Shown: in pieces, positions 16,499 through 25,324 of the stretch | Layout: each line of letters opens with the position of its first letter | Numbering within the stretch: position 1 is the stretch's first letter | Source: G963422565 sp963422565 | GTDB lineage: Bacteria; Pseudomonadota; Alphaproteobacteria; MPNO01 | Length of the DNA stretch: 64,000 bases | NCBI GenBank assembly: GCA_963422565.1 | Contig: OY730228.1 | Location: 434,001-498,000 of the forward strand | Direction: 5' to 3' | The notes under the pieces: model-generated | What the model saw: the letters and a program-made list of their open reading frames with translations, nothing else | Database searches by the model: none | Told to the model about the DNA's origin: nothing | Position numbers and translations under genes: made by a program

Positions 16499-17842
16499 CT
16501 ATTCCGCCGCCTCGGCCGCGGCCTTCGGGTTGTTCGCCTGGATGGTCTCCATGTTGTTGCGCCGGGTGACGAACTTCCCGGGCCCTTCGTAGACCCCTTC
16601 CGGAATGTCGAAATAGCCCTCGGCGAGCTGGCCCGGATCGGTCGAACGCATCGAGATCGAATCGAAGGGGCAGACGTCGAAACACAGCTCGCAGCCGATG
16701 CAGCTCTCCGTGTGCACGTCGATGCGGCCGGCCGGGTTCTGGGACAGCGCCTCGTAGAAGCACATCTGGATGCAGACCGTGCAGGTCGGGTTCTGGCAGG
16801 TCGCGTGATCGACAACCGCATGCATGCGCGGGCGGGCGAACTGGTCGTCATAGTCCCGCGCGGCGGCGCGGGAGGCGATCCCGCGCATCGCCGCGAGGTC
16901 GGGATAGCCGTGCTCGTCCATGAACCGGTCGACGCCTTCGATGATCTTGGGCAGCCACTTCATCCCCTTGATCATCAGCACCGAGCCGACCTCGACGATG
17001 TCCGCGCCTGTCATCAGGAACTCGACCGCGTCGCGATGGTCGAAGATGCCGTTGGACCCGGCGATCGGGATGCCGACCTGGCTGTAGATATTGTGTACCC
17101 AGCGCAGCGTCAGCGGTTTGACCCAGGTGCCGCCGATCCCGGCGGTGCCGGCGATCCTGGGCTCGCCGGTCTCGATGTCGACGGCGAAGCCGGTATGGCG
17201 GTTGGTGGCGGTGACCGCGGCGGCGCCCGCCTCCTTGACGGCGCGGGCGATCTCCACCGGCTGGGACTGGTCCGGCGTCAGCTTGACCACGATCGGAATG
17301 CCGCAGGCCTCGACGACGGATCGGGTGACCTCGTAGGCGACGTCGCTCTCCTGACCGATCATCGATCCGCCATGGACGCCGGGCATCATCGCCGGATGCG
17401 GACAGCCGAAATTGAGTTCGACCATCGGCAGCCCGCAATCCTCGATCGTCCGGCAGATATCCTTCCAACCATCGATATCCTTGGCCCCCGCCGAACCGAT
17501 CAGATGGGCGTCGCGGTCGCGCGCATAGGCGGCGATCTCTTTCAGATAGGGAACCCAGTCCTTGTAGTAGGTGCTCGAATACCCGGACCGGCTGTAGAAA
17601 ACGAAATCGCGCGGCACCTTGCCTTTGATGATTTCTCCGCGGTCGTTCAGGATGGCGTATTTGGAGTTTTCCGTAAGCCGCGCCATGTCCTCGATATCGG
17701 TCAGCGTCTTGATGATGGCGCCGGCGGCGCCGTAATCGAAACACTGCTTCATCAGGTCGGGGCTGTTGGTGGTCTCCAACGACGCCGCGACGATCGGGTT
17801 CTTGAACGGAACGCCGCAAAACTCGACGGACAGGTCGGCCAT
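16499..17842 (-). CDS. preA: NAD-dependent dihydropyrimidine dehydrogenase subunit PreA
   Basis: A 447-residue protein with an FMN-binding TIM-barrel (DHOdehase-like, about 1-300) followed by a ferredoxin-like domain with two 4Fe-4S motifs: CxxxxCxxCxxxC (CQNPTCTVCIQMC) and CIGCELCFDVCP. Barrel landmarks are NPIVAASLETT, ELNFGCPHPAM and the catalytic-loop region VELNFGCP. It should reduce uracil or thymine to the dihydro form with PreT supplying electrons from NADH; no preT is in the window. The ATG at 17842 has GAGGAG upstream and is preferred to one 12 codons earlier. Confidence 0.88.
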   Translation of the reverse strand: MADLSVEFCGVPFKNPIVAASLETTNSPDLMKQCFDYGAAGAIIKTLTDIEDMARLTENSKYAILNDRGEIIKGKVPRDFVFYSRSGYSSTYYKDWVPYLKEIAAYARDRDAHLIGSAGAKDIDGWKDICRTIEDCGLPMVELNFGCPHPAMMPGVHGGSMIGQESDVAYEVTRSVVEACGIPIVVKLTPDQSQPVEIARAVKEAGAAAVTATNRHTGFAVDIETGEPRIAGTAGIGGTWVKPLTLRWVHNIYSQVGIPIAGSNGIFDHRDAVEFLMTGADIVEVGSVLMIKGMKWLPKIIEGVDRFMDEHGYPDLAAMRGIASRAAARDYDDQFARPRMHAVVDHATCQNPTCTVCIQMCFYEALSQNPAGRIDVHTESCIGCELCFDVCPFDSISMRSTDPGQLAEGYFDIPEGVYEGPGKFVTRRNNMETIQANNPKAAAEAAE

Positions 17843-17964
17843 CGCCTCTGCTCCTCGCTGGACGGTCGGGCGCGGCACCTTGCCGGACCCGCTTCGAGCG
17901 GTAAGACTCCCGCCTAGGTTAGCATATTCCGCCCCGTCGGGGGGCGATCGAGGAGACGCGACGA

Positions 17965-18360
17965 ATGGCCCGGATCGAACGCGGCTCCGGAAACGTGCCC
18001 ACCCGGTGCTGGGGCTCGGCGTGGCGCGACCTCGTCTGGGCGCTTGGGATGAGCGACGATTTCACCCTCCCGGTCGCGGCGCAGGCCCGGCGCGCCTTCG
18101 CCAATCTCGACCGGGTGCTGGCCGAGCTGGGCACCGACAAGACCCGCATCCTCTCGGCGACCGTGATCCTCCACGACATCGGGAACAAGCCTCTCACCGA
18201 CGAGATCTGGGCCGAATGGATCGGCGGCGATCCCGCCCACTGGCCCGAGCGGTCCTGCCATGGCGCGGCGTTGCACGCCGGAAACCAGATCGAGATCCGC
18301 GCGGTCGCCGTCAGAGAGATGCCTCCCGAGACCCGAGATCCCAGAACAGACCGGCCATGA
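17965..18360 (+). CDS. RidA/YjgF family protein, divergent copy
   Basis: A 131-residue RidA-family protein. Typical parts are LPVAAQARRAFANLDRVLAELGTDKTRILSATVILHDI and the C-terminal QIEIRAVAV. It lacks the N-terminal GQ motif region of canonical RidA, and starts with SGNVPTRCWGSAWRDLVWALGM. An AGGAG site precedes the ATG. It is transcribed away from the PreA-like gene (122 bases between) and its 3' end overlaps the convergent M20 peptidase gene by 50 bases. RidA homologues accompany pyrimidine degradation (Rut) elsewhere, which fits the PreA neighbour, but that link is inference. Confidence 0.8.
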   Translation: MARIERGSGNVPTRCWGSAWRDLVWALGMSDDFTLPVAAQARRAFANLDRVLAELGTDKTRILSATVILHDIGNKPLTDEIWAEWIGGDPAHWPERSCHGAALHAGNQIEIRAVAVREMPPETRDPRTDRP

Positions 18361-19699
18361 TCGCAAGCCCCTGCCGGGCGATCGCGACCGGCAGATGCTC
18401 GTCGGGAGCGTGCTGGCGGCATCCCGGGTAGGAATGCGGCACCCAGACGGTCGGGAGCCCCAGGCTCTCGGCGAAGGCGTCATTGGGAAGCGATCCGCCC
18501 AGATTCGGCAAAACCGCCGGAGGGCGCCCGGTCGTCGTCGCGATCGAGCCTCGGACGAAGCGCGCCCAGGGCGAGTCCGGGTCGAGCCGCGTGGCGGGAA
18601 ACCGTCCGACGCGCCCGGCCTCGACCGAGACGGCGGCGAACCCCGCCCGGTCCAGATGGCGGCGGAGCGCCGGCAAGATGTCCTCTCGATCGGTGCCGAC
18701 GACGAAGCGAAGCTGGCAATGCGCCCGCGCGGACTCCGGGATCGCATTGACCGGCGCCTCCGGCGTGCCGGCGTGCAGCGCCAGGACCTCGAAGCTGTTC
18801 CAGCCATAGATGCGCTCGGCGGGGGTCAGCCCCGGCTCTCCCCAGTCCGGATCCGCCGCCGGGCCGCCCGGGCCGCCCGAGGGTTCGAGTCCGGCCAGCG
18901 AAGCGCGCACGGCTTCGGAAAGCGCAGGCCGCCATTCGGGTACCCGGATGCGCCCCCGCCCGTCGACCACGGAGGCCAGCGCCGCCGCCAGGATCGTCGC
19001 CGGGTTGGCGAGGGCGCCGCCCCAGTTGCCCGAATGGTGGGCACCGTCGCGCAGGCGGACGGCGAGCTCGATCGGCTCGGCGCCGCGCGCGCCGAGAAAG
19101 ATCGTCGGCCGGTCGGCGTCGACCCTCGGTCCGTCGGAGGCGAGAAACAGATCCGCGGCGAAGCGTCCGGCGGCGGGGCCGGAGCAGAGCGCCCGGAGTC
19201 CGGGAGAGCCGATTTCCTCCCCCATCTCGAACAGCGCGCGCATGTTGAAGCCGAGACGGCCGCGCTCGGCGATCACCGCCGCGAGCGCCCCCAGGTTGAC
19301 GCTGTGCTGCCCCTTGTTGTCGGCGGTGCCCCGGCCATAGTAGCGGCCGCTGCGCAGCGTTGCCTTCCACGGCGCGAGCCCCTCCGACCAGCCCGCGTCC
19401 TGGCCCCGGACGACATCGCCGTGGCCGTAGGTCAGCACCGTAAGATCGGTCCCGGACTCGATCCTCTCGGCGATCAGGAAGGGCGGCCCGCCGGGCTCGG
19501 GATTGGCGACCGTCTCGCAGAAAAAGCCGAGCGCGGAGAGGCTGGGTTTCAGTTCCGCCTCGAGATAGCGGTCGAGCGCATGCCGCGCGTCCGCGTCCTG
19601 GCTGGTCGACGGAATCGCCACCCGCCGGGCAAGGTCGGCGGCGAACCGGCCGTCGTCGAGATAGCCCTCGGCCCGGGCGACGGTCGCCGCGCGGCTCAT
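18311..19699 (-). CDS. M20 family metallopeptidase
   Basis: A 462-residue M20 peptidase/deacylase. The zinc ligands are visible in VLTYGHGDVVRG (His), GRGTADNKGQHSVNL (Asp plus bridging residue) and ALFEMGEEIGSPGL (catalytic Glu pair). An inserted dimerisation domain lies at about 200-350, and the final His is in YPGCRQHAPDEHLP. The ATG at 19699 is preferred; the frame is open upstream without homology. It probably hydrolyses a dipeptide or N-acyl amino acid (CNDP/ArgE group). It is 70 nt downstream of a DapA-like gene on the same strand. Confidence 0.85.
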   Translation of the reverse strand: MSRAATVARAEGYLDDGRFAADLARRVAIPSTSQDADARHALDRYLEAELKPSLSALGFFCETVANPEPGGPPFLIAERIESGTDLTVLTYGHGDVVRGQDAGWSEGLAPWKATLRSGRYYGRGTADNKGQHSVNLGALAAVIAERGRLGFNMRALFEMGEEIGSPGLRALCSGPAAGRFAADLFLASDGPRVDADRPTIFLGARGAEPIELAVRLRDGAHHSGNWGGALANPATILAAALASVVDGRGRIRVPEWRPALSEAVRASLAGLEPSGGPGGPAADPDWGEPGLTPAERIYGWNSFEVLALHAGTPEAPVNAIPESARAHCQLRFVVGTDREDILPALRRHLDRAGFAAVSVEAGRVGRFPATRLDPDSPWARFVRGSIATTTGRPPAVLPNLGGSLPNDAFAESLGLPTVWVPHSYPGCRQHAPDEHLPVAIARQGLAIMAGLFWDLGSREASL

Positions 19700-19769
19700 G
19701 CGTCCCGCGCCCCGCCGACCCTGGGCGGCGACCGAGCGCGCCCGGCTCGCCGAACGGCCGCCGCCCCCC

Positions 19770-20726
19770 TCACGCGGCGGCGGGCAGCGCGCCGTCGCGG
19801 ACGAGTCCGGCCGCCGCCATGGCCTCGCCGATCCGCGCGATCTCCGCCGCGTCCGGAGCGACCAAAGGCGGGCGGACCACGGCACGCGGCAAACGGCCGA
19901 GCAGGACCAAAGCCTGCTTCATGCGGTTGTGCATATCGCCGAACGGTTCGGCGTAGAAGCAGGCGGCGGCGGGATATATGCGGTCGTTGATCCGCCTGGC
20001 GCGGTCCAGATCGCCATCCCCGACCGCTCTGAACAGCGCGACCTGAAGGTCCGCGATGACGCTCCCCGCCCCCGACAGGAGCCCGTCGCACCCCATGCAC
20101 AGCGACGCCATCAGCCAGGCGCTGTTGGTGCTCAACACGTGGACGGGCCTGGATAGAGATTGCAGCGCGCGGACATGTTTTTCCTGGACCGCGGGCGGCG
20201 ACCAGTCCTTGATCGCGCGAATTGTCGGCACCTCCTCGATCATCGCCAGCAGCGTCTCCATGGGATAGGCGTAGCCGCCGGGATATTGGAAGGCGATGAT
20301 CGGCAGATCGGTCGCGTCGGCGATGGTCCGGAAATGGGTCAGCGCCATCTCGGGCCGCCGCTGGCCGCCGAACATGCCGATCGAATGCGGCGGCAAGACC
20401 AGCAGCGCCGATGCGCCGCCGGCCTCGGCCATGCGCGCGATGCGGGCCGCCTCCAGACTGCCGTCGGCGTAGACGCCGTTGACGACCGGCAGCCGATCGC
20501 CGACCTCGTCCATGGCGAGGTCGAGGATGCGGGCCTGCTCCTCGAAGCTGCAGGCATGGACCTCGGAGGCGTGCGCGTTCACCGTCACCGCCGACAGCCC
20601 GTCCACCCGACAGACGTCCCGGAGGTGGCTGCGGGTCGCCGCATCGTCGATCTCGTAGTCGTCGTCAAAGGCGAGCAGCGTCGCCGGTATCACGCCGGTC
20701 GGCTCGAAATCCTCGAATCGCGGCAT
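19770..20726 (-). CDS. Dihydrodipicolinate synthase family (DapA-like) aldolase
   Basis: A 318-residue TIM-barrel class I aldolase. The Schiff-base lysine is Lys173 in TIRAIKDWS and the catalytic tyrosine Tyr148 in IAFQYPGG. The GLSAVTVNAHASEVHACSFEEQ segment replaces the usual GTTGE pyruvate-carboxylate motif, so this is probably not housekeeping DapA but one of the lyase/dehydratase paralogues used in catabolism. It shares the strand with the M20 peptidase gene downstream. A 185-base gap upstream should hold its promoter; I see no clear motif there. Confidence 0.83.
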   Translation of the reverse strand: MPRFEDFEPTGVIPATLLAFDDDYEIDDAATRSHLRDVCRVDGLSAVTVNAHASEVHACSFEEQARILDLAMDEVGDRLPVVNGVYADGSLEAARIARMAEAGGASALLVLPPHSIGMFGGQRRPEMALTHFRTIADATDLPIIAFQYPGGYAYPMETLLAMIEEVPTIRAIKDWSPPAVQEKHVRALQSLSRPVHVLSTNSAWLMASLCMGCDGLLSGAGSVIADLQVALFRAVGDGDLDRARRINDRIYPAAACFYAEPFGDMHNRMKQALVLLGRLPRAVVRPPLVAPDAAEIARIGEAMAAAGLVRDGALPAAA

Positions 20727-20911
20727 GGCGCCCCTCCCGAATGTCGTCGGCGCCCAGTCTACATGCCCGGACGCCGGTTCGGGAACTCGCGCCGCCCTTC
20801 ACCGCGACGGCGACATCGACGCGCTGCCCCGCCGCGCAACGCTTCGGATCGACTCGCCGGGATGGGCCGCCGGGCGCCAACCTTCTCCGGACTCCGTCTT
20901 CCGAGCCGGCA

Positions 20912-21643
20912 TCACGCCGCTTCGAGCAGCAGATCGACCAGCCCTTCGGGATCGTCGACCATGGCGTCGTGGCCGCAAGCCATCTCGCGGATCGCGAAGC
21001 CGGGGTGGGCGGCGCAGCGGGCGCGGGCCGCATCCAACGGCGGCGAGTCGTAGCCGGCCGCCCGGATATAGGTGCGCTTGGCGATCCACCCGGCGGCGCC
21101 GGAAAGCCGGGCCGGGGTGGTGAAGGTCCGGCGCGGCTGCGGCGTGCACCAGGCGTCGATCCAGTCGCGGTCCGCCGGGTTGACGCCGAACCGGGCAGCG
21201 GCGATCGGCGGCAGCGGCGCGGTGTCGCCCCTGGCGTCGGCTTCGAGCTGCGCGCGGCTGCGCTCTTCCGGCATGTAGTCGACCATCGCCTTGCCGTCCT
21301 CGGGCACATGGGCGTCGAGATAGACCAGGGAACGGATCCTGTCCGGGATGCGCTCGGCGACACCGGTGACCACCATTCCGCCATAGGAGTGGCCGCAGAG
21401 CACCGCCTGGTCGACCCGCTCCCAACGGAACACGGCCAGGATGTCCTCGATATGGGTGTCGAGATCGATCTCCGGAGTCAGCAGATGCGCGCGTTCGCCG
21501 AGACCGGTCAGCGTCGGGGTGAATACCAAATGACCGAGCGCGGTCAGCCGCGCCCGCACCCGCGCCCAGCACCACCCCCCATGCCATGCACCGTGCACCA
21601 GCACGAATATGCGCACCGAACCCGCGTTTCTCCCGCCGCCCAT
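20912..21643 (-). CDS. Alpha/beta hydrolase, methylesterase/EstC-like
   Basis: A 243-residue single-domain hydrolase. Motifs are the oxyanion segment FVLVHGAWHGGWCW (12-25), the nucleophile elbow GHSYGG (Ser about 91) and the C-terminal CGHDAMVDDPEGL with the catalytic His. The layout resembles plant methylesterases and bacterial pyrethroid/EstC esterases. The ATG at 21643 is the likely start, with a GTG nine codons later as alternative. It starts 17 bases after the guaA stop on the same strand, so it may be read through from guaA. Confidence 0.8.
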   Translation of the reverse strand: MGGGRNAGSVRIFVLVHGAWHGGWCWARVRARLTALGHLVFTPTLTGLGERAHLLTPEIDLDTHIEDILAVFRWERVDQAVLCGHSYGGMVVTGVAERIPDRIRSLVYLDAHVPEDGKAMVDYMPEERSRAQLEADARGDTAPLPPIAAARFGVNPADRDWIDAWCTPQPRRTFTTPARLSGAAGWIAKRTYIRAAGYDSPPLDAARARCAAHPGFAIREMACGHDAMVDDPEGLVDLLLEAA

Positions 21644-21660
21644 GCCCCCGCCTTCCGCCG

Positions 21661-23217
21661 CTATTCCCATTCGATGGTGCCGGGAGGCTTCGAGGTCAGG
21701 TCGTAGACGACCCGGTTGATCCCCGGCACCTCGTTCACGATCCGCGTAGCGACCCGGCTCAGAAAGCCATGCTCGAACGGGAAGCTGTCGGCGGTCATGC
21801 CGTCGATCGCGCGGACCGCCCGGAGGCCGCAGACGCGGTCGTAGCTCCGCCGGTCGCCCATAACGCCCACCGTCCGCACCGGCAGGAGCACCGCGAAGGC
21901 CTGCCATATCCGGTCGTAAAGACCGGCGCTTCGGATCTCCTCGATGAACAGGGCGTCGGCGTGCCGTAGGATCGCGACGCTGTCGGCCGTGACCTCGCCG
22001 GGGATGCGGATGGCGAGCCCCGGCCCCGGAAAGGGATGTCGCCCGACGATTCGCTCGGGCAGGCCGATCTCCCGCCCGAGAGCTCGAACCTCGTCCTTGA
22101 ACAGGTCCCGCAGGGGCTCGACAAGCCCCATTCGCATCCGTTCGGGCAACCCGCCCACGTTATGGTGGGATTTGATGACGGCGCTGGGCCCGCCGGCCGC
22201 CGAGATCGACTCGACGACGTCCGGATAAAGCGTCCCCTGGGCCAGGAAATCCGCCCCGCCGCCGCGGGCCGCCTCGGCCTCGAAGACCTCGATGAAGGCG
22301 GCCCCGATAATCTTGCGCTTCTCCTCGGGGTCGGTTGTCCCGGCGAGCCGCTCCAGAAACAGCGGCCCGGCGTCGCAAACCCGAAGCGGGATATCGTAGG
22401 CGCCGCGGAACAGCGCTGTCGCATCCGCCGCCTCGCCCGCGCGCATCAGACCGGTGTCCACGAAGACGCAGGAGAGCCGGTCGCCGACCGCCTCATGGAC
22501 CAGCAGCGCGGTCACGGCGCTGTCGACCCCGCCCGAGAGGCCGCAGACCACCCGTCCGGAGCCGACCCGATCGCGGATCCGCGCCACCGCCGTCCTGCGA
22601 TAGGCGGCCATCGTCCAGCCGCCGGCGCAGCCGGCGACCCGCCGACAAAACGCCTCTAGCAGGGCCGCCCCGTCCGGAGTATGCGCGACCTCGGGATGGA
22701 ACTGCAGACCGTAGAAGCCACGGGCGTCGTCGGCGATGGCGGCGAAGGGCGCGCCGCCGCTCGCTGCGACGGCGGTGAAGCCGTCGGGCAGCGCGGTCAC
22801 CCGGTCGCCGTGGCTCATCCATACCGTCGGCGCCGCTCCGACCGGCCAAACGCCGTCGAACAGCCGGCAGCGCCCGGTCACCTCGAGGACGGCGCGGCCG
22901 AACTCCCGCTCGGCCCCGCCCGCGACGCGACCGCCGAGCGCCCGGCACATCGCCTGCTGGCCGTAGCAGATGCCAAGCACCGGAACGCCGAGCTCGAACA
23001 CGGCCTCCGGCGCGCGCGGCGCCGCGTCGCGGGTCAGCGAATCCGGCCCGCCCGAGAGGATGACGGCCGCCGGCGCTGCCGCCCTGAGCGCCGCCGCATC
23101 CATGGAGCAGGGATGAATCTCGCAATAGACGCCGCTCTCGCGGACGCGGCGGGCGATGAGCCGGGTGACCTGAGAGCCGAAATCGAGGATCAGGACCGGG
23201 GCTTCGGAGTCGCTCAT
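21661..23217 (-). CDS. guaA: GMP synthase (glutamine-hydrolysing)
   Basis: A 518-residue two-domain enzyme that converts XMP to GMP with glutamine and ATP. The class I amidotransferase domain has Cys84 (GICYGQQ) and His174/Glu176 (LQFHPEVAH). The PP-loop of the ATP pyrophosphatase domain is CGLSGGVDSAV (about 225-235), and the C-terminus ends with the family signature KPPGTIEWE. The ATG overlaps the GNAT gene stop (ATGA). The overall frame continues upstream for 138 codons but that part is a shadow of the acetyltransferase gene. Confidence 0.96.
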   Translation of the reverse strand: MSDSEAPVLILDFGSQVTRLIARRVRESGVYCEIHPCSMDAAALRAAAPAAVILSGGPDSLTRDAAPRAPEAVFELGVPVLGICYGQQAMCRALGGRVAGGAEREFGRAVLEVTGRCRLFDGVWPVGAAPTVWMSHGDRVTALPDGFTAVAASGGAPFAAIADDARGFYGLQFHPEVAHTPDGAALLEAFCRRVAGCAGGWTMAAYRRTAVARIRDRVGSGRVVCGLSGGVDSAVTALLVHEAVGDRLSCVFVDTGLMRAGEAADATALFRGAYDIPLRVCDAGPLFLERLAGTTDPEEKRKIIGAAFIEVFEAEAARGGGADFLAQGTLYPDVVESISAAGGPSAVIKSHHNVGGLPERMRMGLVEPLRDLFKDEVRALGREIGLPERIVGRHPFPGPGLAIRIPGEVTADSVAILRHADALFIEEIRSAGLYDRIWQAFAVLLPVRTVGVMGDRRSYDRVCGLRAVRAIDGMTADSFPFEHGFLSRVATRIVNEVPGINRVVYDLTSKPPGTIEWE

Positions 23218-23789
23218 GCCGGCGGCGGCTCGAACAGCATGCGCGAGTCCGCCCAGCCATAGGCGAGCTCTTCGATGGCCTGGCCGCCGAGGGTTCCGGG
23301 TCGGCGCGCGACCAGCCGCCCGCCCAGCGCCTCGTAGAAGAAGCGCGCCGGGTTGCCGGCGAGCACCCAGACGATCAGCGACGGGCCGGCGCAGTCGGCG
23401 AGAACGCCGGCCATCCGCACCATGAGGGCGCGGCCTATGCCGCAGCCGCGCGCGTCGTCGTCGACATAGAGCGTCTGGATCTCGGCGGCATGGCCGAGCC
23501 CGCCGCGCCGCGCCGCGCCGCCGCTGGCGAAGCCCAGCACGGGCCCGGCCGCGCTGCCGGCCGCGGCGACGAGGATGCGGTCGGCAGGCCCCTGCCCGGC
23601 GATCAGGCTTCGCCAACTCCGCTGTCGGCATCCGTCGGCCCGCATGGCGGAGAGAAGACGATCCGGCAGCAGCCCCGGATAGGTGGACTGCCAGCTCTCC
23701 ACATAGATCCGCGCGATCGCCTCGGCATCGCCGACCCGCGCGGGGCGGACGACGGTCGTGCGGGCGGCGGCCCTAGGCGTTCCGGGCAT
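23214..23789 (-). CDS. GNAT family N-acetyltransferase
   Basis: A 191-residue GNAT protein. VVRPARVGDAEAIARIYVESWQSTYPGLLPDRLL is a classic N-terminus of this family, and the acetyl-CoA loop is DARGCGIGRALMVRM (about 113-127), after AEIQTLYVDDD. The ATG at 23789 lies inside the guaB tail (17-base overlap), and the stop overlaps guaA, so it is embedded between guaB and guaA in one operon. The target molecule is unknown. Confidence 0.82.
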   Translation of the reverse strand: MPGTPRAAARTTVVRPARVGDAEAIARIYVESWQSTYPGLLPDRLLSAMRADGCRQRSWRSLIAGQGPADRILVAAAGSAAGPVLGFASGGAARRGGLGHAAEIQTLYVDDDARGCGIGRALMVRMAGVLADCAGPSLIVWVLAGNPARFFYEALGGRLVARRPGTLGGQAIEELAYGWADSRMLFEPPPA

Positions 23790-25233
23790 AGTTGGGCGCC
23801 TCGCGCGTGACGGCCACATCGTGCACATGGCCTTCCCGCACGCCGGCGAAGGTGTTCCTGCGAAAGCGGCAACCGCGCTGCATCTCGGCGAGGGAGGCGT
23901 TGCCGGTATAGCCCATGGACGCGCGCAGCCCGCCGACGAGCTGATGAAGGACGCTGGCGACGGGTCCCTTATAGGGCACCCGCGCCTCGATCCCCTCGGG
24001 CACCAGCTTGAGCCGTTCGGCGACCTCCTGCTGGAAGTAGCGATCGGCCGACCCGCGCGCCATCGCGCCGAGCGAGCCCATGCCGCGATAGGCCTTGTAG
24101 GACCGCCCCTCGTACAGATAGACCTCGCCGGGGCTCTCGTCCGTGCCGGCGAGCAGCGCGCCCACCATCGCGCAATCGGCCCCGGCGGCGATCGCCTTCG
24201 CGAGGTCGCCCGAATAGCGGATGCCGCCGTCGGCGATGGCGTTGACGCCGCGCTCGCGACAGGCCTCGGCGCATTCGAGAATTGCCGTGAACTGCGGAAC
24301 GCCGACGCCGGCGACGACCCGGGTGGTGCAGATCGAGCCGGGGCCGATGCCGATCTTGACCGCATCCGCCCCGGCGTCGGCGAGCGCCCGAACGCCGTCG
24401 GGCGTCGCCACGTTGCCGGCGATCACGTCGGTCTTGTTACCGAGGCGCTTGATCCGGGCGACGGTCTCGAGGACCCCGGCGGAATGGCCGTGCGCGGTGT
24501 CGACGACGATCGCATCAGCCTCGGCGTCGATCAGCGCCTCGGCCCGTGCGAGCGCCTCCTCGCCGACTCCGGTCGCCGCCGCGACCCGGAGCCTGCCGAA
24601 ATCGTCCTTGGTGGCGTCCGGGAAGCGCTGCGCCTTCTCGATGTCCTTGACGGTGATCAGACCGACGCAACGATAGGCGTCGTCGACGACGATCAGCTTC
24701 TCGATCCGATGCGCGTGCAAGAGACGCTTCGCTTCCGCCGTCTCGACCCCGTCGGAGACCGTGATCAGCCTTTCCGCCGTCATCAGCTCGCGCACCGGCT
24801 GGGCGGGATCGTCGGCGAAGCGGACATCCCGGTTGGTCAGGATGCCGATCAGCCAGCCGTCGCTCTCGACGACAGGAATGCCCGAGATGTCGTGATCGGA
24901 CATCAGGCGCAGGGCATCGGCCAGGGTCCGGTCGGGTCCGATGGTGACCGGGTCGATCACCATTCCCGACTCGAACTTCTTGACCCGGCGTACCTCGGCG
25001 GCCTGCGGTCGTGGATCCAGGTTCTTGTGGAGCACACCGAGGCCGCCGGCCTGCGCCATAGCGATCGCCAGGCCGCTCTCGGTCACGGTATCCATCGCTG
25101 CGGAGACCAGCGGAATGCCCAGGCGGATGCGCGGCGTCAGCCGTGCGCGGGTGTCCGCGTCTCCGGGCAGGATGGTCGATTCGGCGGGCACGAGAAGGAC
25201 ATCGTCGAACGAAAGCGCCTCGGGAATTTCCAT
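23773..25233 (-). CDS. guaB: IMP dehydrogenase
   Basis: A 486-residue NAD-dependent enzyme making XMP from IMP, the committed step to GMP. The barrel is interrupted by two CBS domains (about 92-205). The catalytic loop is KIGIGPGSICTTR with Cys302, and the flap contains GRSYKAYRGMGSLGAM. MEIPEALSFDDVLLVPAEST is the typical N-terminus, supporting the ATG at 25233 over an upstream in-frame ATG at 25350. It is followed by GNAT and guaA genes with overlaps, so both guanylate steps are co-expressed. Confidence 0.96.
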   Translation of the reverse strand: MEIPEALSFDDVLLVPAESTILPGDADTRARLTPRIRLGIPLVSAAMDTVTESGLAIAMAQAGGLGVLHKNLDPRPQAAEVRRVKKFESGMVIDPVTIGPDRTLADALRLMSDHDISGIPVVESDGWLIGILTNRDVRFADDPAQPVRELMTAERLITVSDGVETAEAKRLLHAHRIEKLIVVDDAYRCVGLITVKDIEKAQRFPDATKDDFGRLRVAAATGVGEEALARAEALIDAEADAIVVDTAHGHSAGVLETVARIKRLGNKTDVIAGNVATPDGVRALADAGADAVKIGIGPGSICTTRVVAGVGVPQFTAILECAEACRERGVNAIADGGIRYSGDLAKAIAAGADCAMVGALLAGTDESPGEVYLYEGRSYKAYRGMGSLGAMARGSADRYFQQEVAERLKLVPEGIEARVPYKGPVASVLHQLVGGLRASMGYTGNASLAEMQRGCRFRRNTFAGVREGHVHDVAVTREAPNYARNA

Positions 25234-25324
25234 GTCGATGCCGTCCGGGATTCGTCCCGCATCATACCGCCCGGATCGGCGAATCCCAACATGCCGATCG
25301 AGATGCGCCCCGGCGGCGGCGGAT

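Noticed and set aside
21661..23631. Possible fusion of a 138-residue domain to GuaA
   Set aside because: The frame continues upstream of the guaA ATG only as a shadow of the GNAT gene; no domain is visible, and the normal GuaA start with ATGA coupling explains the data.
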